From Pseudomonas sp. (GTDB taxonomy: Bacteria > Pseudomonadota > Gammaproteobacteria > Pseudomonadales > Pseudomonadaceae), in assembly GCA_029240955.1 (NCBI GenBank), contig JARDZH010000155.1:1-5952 (forward strand): 5,952 nucleotides of DNA, read 5' to 3'. Position numbers and translations under genes: made by a program. The notes beneath the pieces were generated by a model. It ran no database searches. It worked only from the letters and a program-made list of their open reading frames with translations, and was not told where the DNA came from. Below are positions 1-5,928 of the stretch, piece by piece; the first letter of the stretch is position 1; each line of letters opens with the position of its first letter.

Positions 1-476
1 CCTTCGGGGAAGACATCGGGATGGCCGATCTTCGCCATCAGCTCGACGTCGCTCAAGCCCGCAAGGGTCTGGCCCAGCTTGTCCTGAGCCGCAAGCGCCG
101 CGCGTACCTGACGGAAATTCCAGCCCTCGACCAGCGTCAGGTTGTACTGCACGACTTCCTTGCGTTTCCACACGTCGAACAGCGCCTCGATATCCATGCC
201 CGGCGTCATGCGGTACTCGCCGCTGTGCAGGGACTGGTCCGCCAGATTGAAGCGCCAGTACAGGCGCAGCCAGAACGCATCGCGGATCACGCCGTCGTTC
301 TGCAGCCGATTCAACACGCCGGACGGCGTAGAGCCTGCTGGCACGTCGAGCAATTGCTCCTGGGGAACTTTCAAGGGTTGGTTCAAGGCCGAATGCTGTT
401 TCCAGACGACGAAGCCCAGCAGCAGTACTGCCAGTACCACGACGGTTTCCAGCAACAGCAGAAGTTTTCGTATCAC
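1..476 (-). CDS. mltG: MltG endolytic murein transglycosylase, N-terminal part (cut by window edge)
   Basis: This is the first 158 codons of MltG (formerly YceG), an inner-membrane lytic transglycosylase that cuts nascent peptidoglycan and is thought to set glycan strand length. Translation of the minus strand shows a short basic start (Ile-Arg-Lys), a hydrophobic segment at about residues 5-25 that would be a membrane anchor, and a periplasmic stretch. That stretch carries the family-typical SGEYRMTPGM (about residues 85-94) and LVEGWNFRQVR (about 115-125). The catalytic domain, with its conserved glutamate, lies beyond the left edge. The chosen start is GTG at 474-476: the pabC stop is in the same frame two codons upstream, so no earlier start is possible. 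No good Shine-Dalgarno sequence is visible, and the 3-nt gap after pabC suggests translational coupling. Identification rests on recalled similarity to E. coli YceG and on its usual place after pabC. Confidence 0.9.
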   Translation of the reverse strand, partial: MIRKLLLLLETVVVLAVLLLGFVVWKQHSALNQPLKVPQEQLLDVPAGSTPSGVLNRLQNDGVIRDAFWLRLYWRFNLADQSLHSGEYRMTPGMDIEALFDVWKRKEVVQYNLTLVEGWNFRQVRAALAAQDKLGQTLAGLSDVELMAKIGHPDVFPE

Positions 477-479
477 GTA

Positions 480-1295
480 TCAGGTATCCAGAAGCGTGCG
501 GGCGATGCCCTGCAGTTTACGGGTGAGCGGACCTGTCGACCAGTTCAGCCGCTCGAAACCGCGCACCGGCCATACGCCATAGACACTGTTGCAGACAAAC
601 ACCTCGTCCGCCTGCTGCAGATCGCAGAGCTGCAGGTCGCGAATGTTGACTTCGACCCCAAGCTGTTGCGCCTGCTCCAGCAACTCCGCGCGCATCACTC
701 CAGCTACGCCGCAGCGACTGAGATCGGCGGTCAGCAGCCGGTTGTCGTGCACCAGAAAAAGATTGCTGTACACGCCTTCGATCAGCCGGCCCGAGGTATC
801 ACGCATCAGACCTTCAGCATGCTCGCTGTCCTGCCATTCGGCACGCGCCAGAACCTGTTCGAGACGGTTGAGATGCTTGAGCCCTGCCAGCAGAGGCTGC
901 TCCGCCAGACGGGTACTGCAGGGAAACAGCCGAATACCCTGTTCAGCATGCGCTGCAGGATACGCAGGCGCAGGACCGGCCTGGAGGATTCGCCGCGACT
1001 GAGCGTCAGGTGCCGGGCCGTAGCCACGCTGACCGTCTCCGCGGGTCACGATCAGCTTCATGACACCGTCGCCCATCAGCGCGGCGAAACGGGTCATTTC
1101 CGAGCGGGCCAATGATACATCCAGCGCGATTGCGAGCCGCTGGCAAGACGTTTCAAGGCGTTGCAGGTGCCGGTCGAACAGGACCGGCACGCCCGCCTTC
1201 ACGGCAACGGTTTCGAAAACCCCGTCGCCGTAGGCCAGGCCGCGATCCTTGAGCGGCAACGCCTCCGCATCGCCGCCGTTGACCCAGCTGAACAT
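480..1295 (-). CDS. pabC: Aminodeoxychorismate lyase PabC (folate pathway)
   Basis: A 271-residue PLP enzyme of the class IV aminotransferase fold. It splits 4-amino-4-deoxychorismate into p-aminobenzoate and pyruvate in the cytoplasm, supplying folate synthesis. Visible family features are LKDRGLAYGDGVFET (residues 15-29), TRGDGQRGYG (84-93), the block LAGLKHLNRLEQVLAR (136-151) with Lys140 as the expected Schiff-base lysine, and LIEGVYSNLF (171-180). The length matches E. coli PabC (269 aa). The open frame continues about 193 codons upstream, but that part is an Arg-rich shadow inside fabF. The ATG at 1293-1295 gives the normal family N-terminus (MFSWVNGG) and shares one base with the fabF stop (TGATG). 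No clear Shine-Dalgarno sequence precedes it, so coupling to fabF translation is likely. A related class IV enzyme, such as a D-amino-acid or branched-chain transaminase, is unlikely given the KHLNRLEQV block and the operon position. Confidence 0.95.
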   Translation of the reverse strand: MFSWVNGGDAEALPLKDRGLAYGDGVFETVAVKAGVPVLFDRHLQRLETSCQRLAIALDVSLARSEMTRFAALMGDGVMKLIVTRGDGQRGYGPAPDAQSRRILQAGPAPAYPAAHAEQGIRLFPCSTRLAEQPLLAGLKHLNRLEQVLARAEWQDSEHAEGLMRDTSGRLIEGVYSNLFLVHDNRLLTADLSRCGVAGVMRAELLEQAQQLGVEVNIRDLQLCDLQQADEVFVCNSVYGVWPVRGFERLNWSTGPLTRKLQGIARTLLDT

Positions 1296-2539
1296 CACTC
1301 GTTGAACCGGCGGAACACCAGAGAGCCGTTGGTACCGCCGAACCCGAACGAGTTCGAGATGACCGTGTCGATCGGCATCTGACGCGCCTCGTGAGGTACG
1401 AAGTCCAGATCGCAGCCCTCGCTTGGCTCGTCGAGGTTGATGGTCGGCGGGGCGACCTGATCGAGAATCGACAGGACGCTGAAGATCGCTTCGACCGCAC
1501 CGGCAGCACCGAGCAGGTGACCGGTCATCGACTTGGTGGAGCTCACGGCCAGTTTGTAGGCGTGTTCGCCGAACACCGACTTGATCGCCATGGCTTCGGC
1601 CAGATCGCCCGCCATGGTCGAGGTGCCGTGGGCGTTGATGTACTGCACCTGCTCGGGGTTGACCCGGGCATCGCGCAGCGCATTGACGATGCAGCGGGCA
1701 GCGCCTGCGCCGTCGTCGGGCGGCGACGTCATGTGGTAAGCGTCGCCGCTCATGCCAAAGCCTACCAGCTCCGCATAGATGGTCGCGCCACGCGCCCTGG
1801 CGTGTTCGAGCTCCTCGAGTACCATCGCGCCGGCACCGTCGGACAGCACGAAGCCGTCGTGGCCTTTGTCCCACGGACGGCTGGCACGGGTCGGGTCGTC
1901 GTTACGGGTCGACAGCGCGCGCGCTGCGCCGAAACCGCCCAGACCGAGACCACACGCCGCCATTTCCGCGCCGCCGGCGATCATCACGTCGGCTTCGTCG
2001 TAGGCAATGTTGCGTGCCGCCATGCCGATACAGTGCGTGGCCGTCGTGCAGGCCGTGGCAATGGCGTAGTTGGGACCCTGTGCACCCAGATGGATGGACA
2101 GGAACCCGGAAATCATGTTGATGATCGAACCTGGCACGAAGAACGGCGAAATCCGTCCCGGACCCTGCTCGTGCATCAGGCGACTGCTGTTTTCGATATT
2201 GGTCAGGCCACCGATACCCGAACCCATGGCGACGCCTACGCGGTCGCGGTTCGCATCGGTGACTTCGAGCCCGGCGTTGCGCACTGCCTGAAAGCTGGCT
2301 GCAAGACCGTACTGAATGAAGAGATCGAGCCTGCGAGCTTCTTTGGGCGCGAGGTATTCCTCGACGTTGAAGCCCTTTACCGAACCACCGAAACGGGTGG
2401 TGAAGGCTGAAAGGTCCGTGTGCTCGATAAGGCCAATGCCACTGCGGCTTTCCAGAATGCCTTGCCAACTGCTGGGCACATCATTGCCCAGTGGCGAAAG
2501 CATGCCCATCCCGGTGACCACGACGCGTCTACGCGACAC
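1295..2539 (-). CDS. fabF: Beta-ketoacyl-ACP synthase II FabF
   Basis: A 414-residue condensing enzyme (KAS II). It elongates acyl-ACP by Claisen condensation with malonyl-ACP, and in this family it is linked to temperature-dependent conversion of palmitoleate to cis-vaccenate. The thiolase-fold catalytic triad is complete: Cys164 in ATACTTATH, His304 in NAHGTST and His341 in [12 protein letters not shown], with the conserved Lys336 just before it. The C-terminal glycine-rich GFGGTN is at 399-404. The length is that of ordinary FabF (E. coli 413 aa). The start is GTG at 2537-2539, supported by AAGGAG six nt upstream and by the expected N-terminus [17 protein letters not shown]. The gene lies 108 nt downstream of acpP, behind a terminator, so its expression probably depends on read-through or on a promoter I cannot see. 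Its stop codon overlaps the pabC start. Confidence 0.98.
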   Translation of the reverse strand: MSRRRVVVTGMGMLSPLGNDVPSSWQGILESRSGIGLIEHTDLSAFTTRFGGSVKGFNVEEYLAPKEARRLDLFIQYGLAASFQAVRNAGLEVTDANRDRVGVAMGSGIGGLTNIENSSRLMHEQGPGRISPFFVPGSIINMISGFLSIHLGAQGPNYAIATACTTATHCIGMAARNIAYDEADVMIAGGAEMAACGLGLGGFGAARALSTRNDDPTRASRPWDKGHDGFVLSDGAGAMVLEELEHARARGATIYAELVGFGMSGDAYHMTSPPDDGAGAARCIVNALRDARVNPEQVQYINAHGTSTMAGDLAEAMAIKSVFGEHAYKLAVSSTKSMTGHLLGAAGAVEAIFSVLSILDQVAPPTINLDEPSEGCDLDFVPHEARQMPIDTVISNSFGFGGTNGSLVFRRFNE

Positions 2540-2545
2540 AGGACT

Positions 2546-2551
2546 CTCCTT
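2546..2551 (-). promoter_or_regulatory. Shine-Dalgarno sequence deciding the GTG start of fabF
   Basis: On the minus strand AAGGAG lies six nt before the GTG at 2537-2539. It is the strongest Shine-Dalgarno match in the window and fixes the non-ATG start of fabF. Confidence 0.8.
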
Positions 2552-2580
2552 CTCTCTCGTTGAAAACGTTGCATCGTTTT

Positions 2581-2617
2581 AAAGAAAAAACCGCACGCCG
2601 ACAGGCAGTGCGGTTTT
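2581..2617 (-). terminator. Rho-independent terminator downstream of acpP
   Basis: The minus strand has a perfect 10-bp stem, AAAACCGCAC (2617-2608) paired with GTGCGGTTTT (2596-2587). It can be extended by a further GCC/GGC pairing across a one-base bulge to a small loop. The downstream side is a T-rich run, TTTTTTCTTT (2590-2581). The hairpin begins about 30 nt after the acpP stop. It should end most acpP transcripts, with fabF, pabC and mltG then expressed by partial read-through. The A-rich left flank could give weak termination in the other direction too, but no gene there needs it. Confidence 0.88.
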
Positions 2618-2647
2618 CCCATGACAGCTAACAGCGGTTACAGGGCA

Positions 2648-2884
2648 TTACGCCTGGTGGCTGTTAACGTAGTCGATAGCCAGCTGAACGGTGGTGATCT
2701 TTTCCGCTTCTTCGTCAGGGATTTCGGTCTCGAATTCCTCTTCCAGAGCCATGACCAGCTCAACGGTGTCCAAGGAGTCAGCGCCCAGGTCTTCAACGAA
2801 AGAAGCAGCGTTGGTGACTTCTTCTTCTTTGACGCCAAGTTGCTCAGCAACGATTTTCTTGACGCGCTCTTCGATGTTGCTCAT
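2648..2884 (-). CDS. acpP: Acyl carrier protein AcpP
   Basis: A 78-residue, very acidic carrier protein that holds growing acyl chains as thioesters on a 4'-phosphopantetheine arm. The arm attaches to Ser37 of the DSL motif, inside [20 protein letters not shown] (residues 31-50). The rest matches the type II ACP fold: helix I with [14 protein letters not shown] (5-18), helix II after DSL, and [13 protein letters not shown] (54-66). The size is exactly that of the Pseudomonas and E. coli proteins. The start is the ATG at 2882-2884. The gene stands apart from its neighbours by 192 nt upstream and 108 nt downstream, with its own likely promoter and a strong terminator. This suits a protein needed in large amounts. 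A protein of a secondary-metabolite or lipid A-specific pathway is unlikely in this gene context. Confidence 0.98.
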   Translation of the reverse strand: MSNIEERVKKIVAEQLGVKEEEVTNAASFVEDLGADSLDTVELVMALEEEFETEIPDEEAEKITTVQLAIDYVNSHQA

Positions 2885-2896
2885 AGCTAGTTTTAA

Positions 2897-2901
2897 CTCC
2901 T
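2897..2901 (-). promoter_or_regulatory. Shine-Dalgarno sequence of acpP, with long spacing
   Basis: The minus strand reads AGGAG, followed by 12 nt before the acpP ATG. The spacing is longer than the usual 5-9 nt. No other in-frame start lies closer, and the family N-terminus ([10 protein letters not shown]) confirms the ATG used. Confidence 0.6.
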
Positions 2902-2922
2902 AGTGGAAATATTCAGGCTTCG

Positions 2923-2996
2923 GGCCGGTGGGTAAGTGTATAGAAGAGGTTTTGCGAATTTCAAGCTAAACGCTCCCCCCTTACACCCAACCGGCC
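2923..2996. repeat. Imperfect inverted repeat flanking the acpP promoter
   Basis: The arms are GGCCGGTGGGT at 2923-2933 and ACCCAACCGGCC at 2985-2996. They pair over 11 positions with one extra base in the second arm. One arm sits around the predicted transcription start and the other about 20 bp upstream of the -35 element. The left arm alone would lie in the acpP leader. A function as paired operator sites is only a possibility; in GC-rich DNA such a match can arise by chance. Confidence 0.35.
2937..2964 (-). promoter_or_regulatory. Putative sigma70 promoter of acpP
   Basis: On the minus strand TTGAAA (2964-2959, five of six matches to the -35 consensus) is separated by 16 nt from TATACA (2942-2937, four of six at -10). 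An alternative -10, TACACT, lies two nt further on and would give an 18-nt spacer. Transcription would start near 2930, leaving a leader of about 45 nt before the acpP ATG. A separate acpP promoter agrees with what is known for E. coli acpP and with the terminator after the gene. This is a consensus match by eye, not a mapped start. Confidence 0.55.
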
Positions 2997-3076
2997 TCAT
3001 GCCCGTTGAGAGATTGCAGCTTTATAACGGATTTTCAGACAGCTGGTGTGACATTTTTGCGACGTCTCGGGTCACA

Positions 3077-3820
3077 TCAGCTCATGTACATGCCGCCGTT
3101 GACCGGGATTGTAGCTCCGGTCACGTATCCCGCACCCTCGGATGCAAGAAATGCGACGACGTGTGCGATTTCCTGCGCCTGCCCAAGACGGCCCAGCGGG
3201 ATCTGAGTCAATAGGGACTCACGTTGCGCCTCGGGCAGCTCACGCGTCATATCGGTATCGATGAAGCCCGGCGCCACGGCGTTCACGGTCACTGCACGCG
3301 AACCGACTTCACGAGCCAGCGCGCGACTGAAACCTTCCAGCCCCGCCTTCGCCGAAGCATAGTTTACTTGACCGGCGTTGCCCATTGCACCGACAACCGA
3401 GCCGATGCTGATGATGCGGCCCCAGCGAGCCTTGGTCATGCCGCGCAGCACGCCCTTGGACAGGCGGAACAGGCTGTTGAGATTGGTATTGACCACGTCA
3501 TACCATTCGTCATCTTTCATGCGCATCATCAGGTTATCGCGAGTGATGCCGGCGTTATTGACCAGGATCAACGGCGCGCCCACGCGCTCCTGAATGGTGC
3601 CGAGAACCGAATCCACCGATTCGGCGCTGCACACGTCCAGCATCAGGCCGAAACCTTCGATGCCCGCTTCCTTGAATGCCGCGCTGATACGCTCGGCACC
3701 GGACTCGGAAGTCGCCGTGCCGACGACGGTGGCACCATTGCGACCCAGCTCCAGGGCGATGGCTTGACCAATACCGCGGCTGGCGCCGGTGACCAGTGCA
3801 ACTTTACCTTGCAGGCTCAT
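3077..3820 (-). CDS. fabG: 3-oxoacyl-ACP reductase FabG
   Basis: A 247-residue short-chain dehydrogenase that uses NADPH to reduce beta-ketoacyl-ACP to (R)-3-hydroxyacyl-ACP, the first reduction of each elongation cycle. The Rossmann nucleotide-binding motif TGASRGIG is at residues 11-18 and NNAG at 88-91. The catalytic set Asn113, Ser141, Tyr154 and Lys158 is intact (YASAK at 154-158), and PGFIDTDMT (184-192) follows. Length and the end of the protein (PVNGGMYMS) match typical FabG. The ATG at 3818-3820 has AGGAG eight nt upstream, next to the fabD stop, and the 15-nt gap implies co-transcription with fabD. No intrinsic terminator with a T-run follows the gene, so transcripts can continue into acpP. 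Many short-chain dehydrogenases resemble FabG, but the position between fabD and acpP settles the identity. Confidence 0.98.
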   Translation of the reverse strand: MSLQGKVALVTGASRGIGQAIALELGRNGATVVGTATSESGAERISAAFKEAGIEGFGLMLDVCSAESVDSVLGTIQERVGAPLILVNNAGITRDNLMMRMKDDEWYDVVNTNLNSLFRLSKGVLRGMTKARWGRIISIGSVVGAMGNAGQVNYASAKAGLEGFSRALAREVGSRAVTVNAVAPGFIDTDMTRELPEAQRESLLTQIPLGRLGQAQEIAHVVAFLASEGAGYVTGATIPVNGGMYMS

Positions 3821-3828
3821 GCAGGCTT

Positions 3829-3833
3829 CTCCT
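3829..3833 (-). promoter_or_regulatory. Shine-Dalgarno sequence of fabG
   Basis: AGGAG on the minus strand lies eight nt before the fabG ATG and directly after the fabD stop codon. Ribosomes finishing fabD would therefore end almost on top of it. Confidence 0.75.
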
Positions 3834-3835
3834 AA

Positions 3836-4774
3836 TCAGGCCAGTGCCGCACGCGCGGCGGCAAAGGCGTCTGGGGTATCCAGATTGTAAGTAGTCACGC
3901 CTTCGGCGCAACGCTTGTTCAGGCCGGCCAGGACTTTGCCCGGGCCGCACTCCACCAGCTGGGTCGCGCCATGGCTGGCCAGACACTGGATGGACTCGAC
4001 CCAGCGAACCGGCTTGTACAGCTGCTCCAGCAGATCACGCTTGAGGGTCGCAAGGTCGCTGACCGCCGAAGCACTGACGTTCTGTACCAGAGCGATTTCC
4101 GGGGCCTGCCACTCGATTGCCTCGATGGACTCGGCGAAACGCTCGGCCGCCGGACGCATCAGTTCACAATGCGAAGGCACGCTGACCGGCAACGGCAGCG
4201 CGCGCTTGGCGCCACGCGCCTTGCAGATGTCCATCGCACGCTTGACGGCTTCGGCCGCGCCGGCGATGACCACCTGGCCTGGCGAGTTGAAATTGACGGC
4301 GCTGACCACTTCACCTTGCGCAGCTTCAGCGCAGGCGGCGATCACGTCGGCGTCTTCCAGACCCAGAATCGCAGCCATGCCGCCCTGACCGGCCGGCACC
4401 GCTTCCTGCATCAGTTGACCACGACGCTCGACCAGCTTGACCGCGTCGGCCAGTGTCAGGCTCTGCGCTGCAACCAGCGCACTGTATTCGCCCAGGCTGT
4501 GACCTGCGACGAACGCAGGAACCGCGCCGCCTTCGGCCAGCCAGACGTGCCATAACGCGACGGACGCGGTCAGGATTGCAGGCTGAGTCTTGTCGGTCTG
4601 ATTGAGCAGCTCGGCCGGACCCTGCTGAGTCAGCGCCCAGAGATCGTAGCCCAGCGCGTCGGACGCTTGCTCGAAAGTATCGAGGATCAAAGGATGCTGT
4701 GCGCCCTGCTCGGCGAGCATGCCGAGCGATTGCGATCCTTGACCCGGAAAGACGAATGCGAGGGATGCAGACAT
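3836..4774 (-). CDS. fabD: Malonyl-CoA:ACP transacylase FabD
   Basis: A 312-residue acyltransferase that moves the malonyl group from CoA to holo-ACP, providing the extender unit for fatty-acid synthesis. The N-terminal FPGQGSQ (residues 9-15) forms the oxyanion region. The nucleophile elbow GHSLGE (91-96) supplies Ser93. Arg118 (ERRGQLMQ) is placed to bind the malonyl carboxylate, and His202 in VPSHC completes the Ser-His pair. Gln251 in QLYKPVRW and the C-terminal ECGPGKVL (275-282) are also conserved. The length matches E. coli FabD closely. The ATG at 4772-4774 has AGGGG eight nt upstream. The 115-nt gap from plsX holds a hairpin and a palindrome, so fabD may be expressed partly independently of rpmF-plsX, although I see no convincing promoter there. 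Confidence 0.98.
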   Translation of the reverse strand: MSASLAFVFPGQGSQSLGMLAEQGAQHPLILDTFEQASDALGYDLWALTQQGPAELLNQTDKTQPAILTASVALWHVWLAEGGAVPAFVAGHSLGEYSALVAAQSLTLADAVKLVERRGQLMQEAVPAGQGGMAAILGLEDADVIAACAEAAQGEVVSAVNFNSPGQVVIAGAAEAVKRAMDICKARGAKRALPLPVSVPSHCELMRPAAERFAESIEAIEWQAPEIALVQNVSASAVSDLATLKRDLLEQLYKPVRWVESIQCLASHGATQLVECGPGKVLAGLNKRCAEGVTTYNLDTPDAFAAARAALA

Positions 4775-4807
4775 TAAACAAGCCCCTGAATGATTGTCGC
4801 CAAATGG

Positions 4808-4829
4808 GCGTTCGAAACAGGTCGAACGC
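4808..4829. repeat. Perfect 8-bp dyad in the fabD leader region
   Basis: GCGTTCGA (4808-4815) and TCGAACGC (4822-4829) are exact reverse complements separated by six bases. The centre lies about 45 bp upstream of the fabD ATG. It has no T-run on either side, so it is not a typical terminator. It could be an operator for a dimeric regulator or an RNA hairpin in the plsX-fabD intergenic transcript. I do not recognise it as the site of a known regulator. Confidence 0.5.
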
Positions 4830-4835
4830 AGGAAT

Positions 4836-4875
4836 CAAAATTACATGACTGCCGGTTTGGATGACCGGGCAGTCA
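4836..4875 (-). terminator. Terminator-like hairpin after plsX (weak)
   Basis: Fourteen nt after the plsX stop the minus strand has TGACTGCC (4875-4868) pairing with GGCAGTCA (4853-4846), eight perfect pairs. Three further inner pairs (GGT/ACC) follow across a one-base bulge, with a loop of seven. The downstream side is TGTAATTTTGATT, T-rich but broken. This resembles a partial intrinsic terminator or attenuator between rpmF-plsX and fabD. The uneven T-tract makes full termination doubtful. Confidence 0.45.
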
Positions 4876-4889
4876 GATGCGTCACATCT

Positions 4890-5924
4890 TCACCGATCAC
4901 TGCTTCGCAGCAGTGCTTCAAGCCTGCCATGCAAACGTTGCGGCAGGTTTTCCCGAGTCTCGATCACGGCCCGCCGTATCGCACTCTGGAACGCCTGAAC
5001 GCCCGCCGAGCCGTGACTCTTGACGACGATCCCCTGCAATCCGAGCAGACTCGCACCGTTGTGGCGGGCGGGCGCCATGTCGGCCTGCAGACGTCTAAGC
5101 ACCGGCATTGCAACCAGCCCTGCCGCGCGCGTCAACGGATTACGGCGAAACAGCGCCTCGATCCGGGCAGCGATCATGGTCGCAAGCCCTTCGCTGGACT
5201 TGAGCAGAACGTTGCCCACGAAACCGTCGCACACCACCACGTCCGCCTCACCGCGGTACAACCCATCACCTTCGATGTAGCCGACATAGTTGAGCCCGCG
5301 AGCCTCCTGCAACAGCGCTGCGGCCTGCTTGACCTGCTGATTACCCTTGATGTCCTCGGTACCGACGTTCAACAAGGCCACCCGCGGTTTCGGCACGCCG
5401 AGCGTTTCGGCCGCAACCGACCCCATCACGGCGAACTGGTAGAGCGCCTCGGCACTGCAATCGACGTTCGCGCCCAGGTCCAGCAACTGACAATAGCCGG
5501 TACGTGTAGGGATCGCCGCGACCATTGCCGGGCGGTCGATACCGGGCAAGGTCTTGAGCATGAACCGCGACAGCGCCATCAGCGCTCCGGTATTACCGGC
5601 GCTCACGCACGCCTGGGCCTGCCCGTCCGCCACCAGACCTAACGCCACGCGCATCGACGAGTCAGGCTTGCCACGCAATGCCTGAGACGGACGCTCATCC
5701 ATGGTGATGATTTCGCTGGCCTGCACAACACGCAGGCGTGAGCGATCCACACCATCATCACGGGAATGACGGACGGCGATCAGGTCTTCAATAAGGGATG
5801 TTTGGCCGACGAGGACCAGGTGCAGCGAGGGTGTTGCGGTCAGGCACGCGAGGCTGGCCTGAACAATGTTGCGGGGACCGAAGTCCCCGCCCATTGCGTC
5901 GATCGCAATGATCGGAGCGGACAA
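4890..5924 (-). CDS. plsX: Phosphate acyltransferase PlsX
   Basis: A 344-residue peripheral membrane enzyme that converts acyl-ACP and phosphate into acyl-phosphate, the donor used by PlsY to begin phosphatidic acid synthesis. It links fatty-acid and phospholipid synthesis. Conserved blocks are DAMGGDFGP (residues 9-17), SAGNTGA (108-114), LLDLGANVD (147-155), [11 protein letters not shown] (184-194), VCDGFVGNV (231-239) and [17 protein letters not shown] (289-305). The length is usual for the family. The start is TTG at 5922-5924, four nt after the rpmF stop. The next in-frame ATG (codon 11) would destroy the DAMGGD motif, so the TTG is preferred. Only a weak GAG-type Shine-Dalgarno precedes it. 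TTG start and close coupling to rpmF suggest modest, coupled expression. In E. coli the next gene would be fabH; here it is fabD. Confidence 0.97.
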   Translation of the reverse strand: MSAPIIAIDAMGGDFGPRNIVQASLACLTATPSLHLVLVGQTSLIEDLIAVRHSRDDGVDRSRLRVVQASEIITMDERPSQALRGKPDSSMRVALGLVADGQAQACVSAGNTGALMALSRFMLKTLPGIDRPAMVAAIPTRTGYCQLLDLGANVDCSAEALYQFAVMGSVAAETLGVPKPRVALLNVGTEDIKGNQQVKQAAALLQEARGLNYVGYIEGDGLYRGEADVVVCDGFVGNVLLKSSEGLATMIAARIEALFRRNPLTRAAGLVAMPVLRRLQADMAPARHNGASLLGLQGIVVKSHGSAGVQAFQSAIRRAVIETRENLPQRLHGRLEALLRSSDR

Positions 5925-5928
5925 GAAA

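Noticed and set aside
21..1115. Long plus-strand open frame (364 codons) opposite mltG and pabC
   Set aside because: It lies entirely antisense to two recognisable genes, has no family resemblance, and is rich in Arg, Gln and His as expected from reading GC-rich coding DNA in the wrong strand.
1296..1874. Upstream in-frame extension of pabC to 464 residues, suggesting a fusion protein
   Set aside because: The extra residues overlap fabF in another frame, are Arg-rich and unlike any domain I know. The ATG at 1293-1295 gives the normal PabC N-terminus and length.
1391..2410. Long plus-strand open frame (339 codons) inside fabF
   Set aside because: It mirrors the fabF coding frame with no recognisable domain. 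High GC at third codon positions commonly removes stop codons from the opposite strand.
3021..3026. TATAAA on the minus strand in the fabG-acpP gap as an additional -10 element
   Set aside because: No acceptable -35 sequence is found 16-18 nt upstream; the downstream TTGAAA/TATACA pair is a better promoter candidate.
3047..3076. TGTGAC ... GTCACA inverted repeat just after the fabG stop, resembling a CRP half-site pair or a terminator
   Set aside because: The arms are 18 bases apart rather than the 6 expected for a CRP site, the stem is only 6 bp with a large loop, and no T-run follows on either strand.
4794..5642. Plus-strand open frame (282 codons) opposite plsX
   Set aside because: It is antisense to a complete and well conserved plsX, and has no recognisable motif or convincing start signal.
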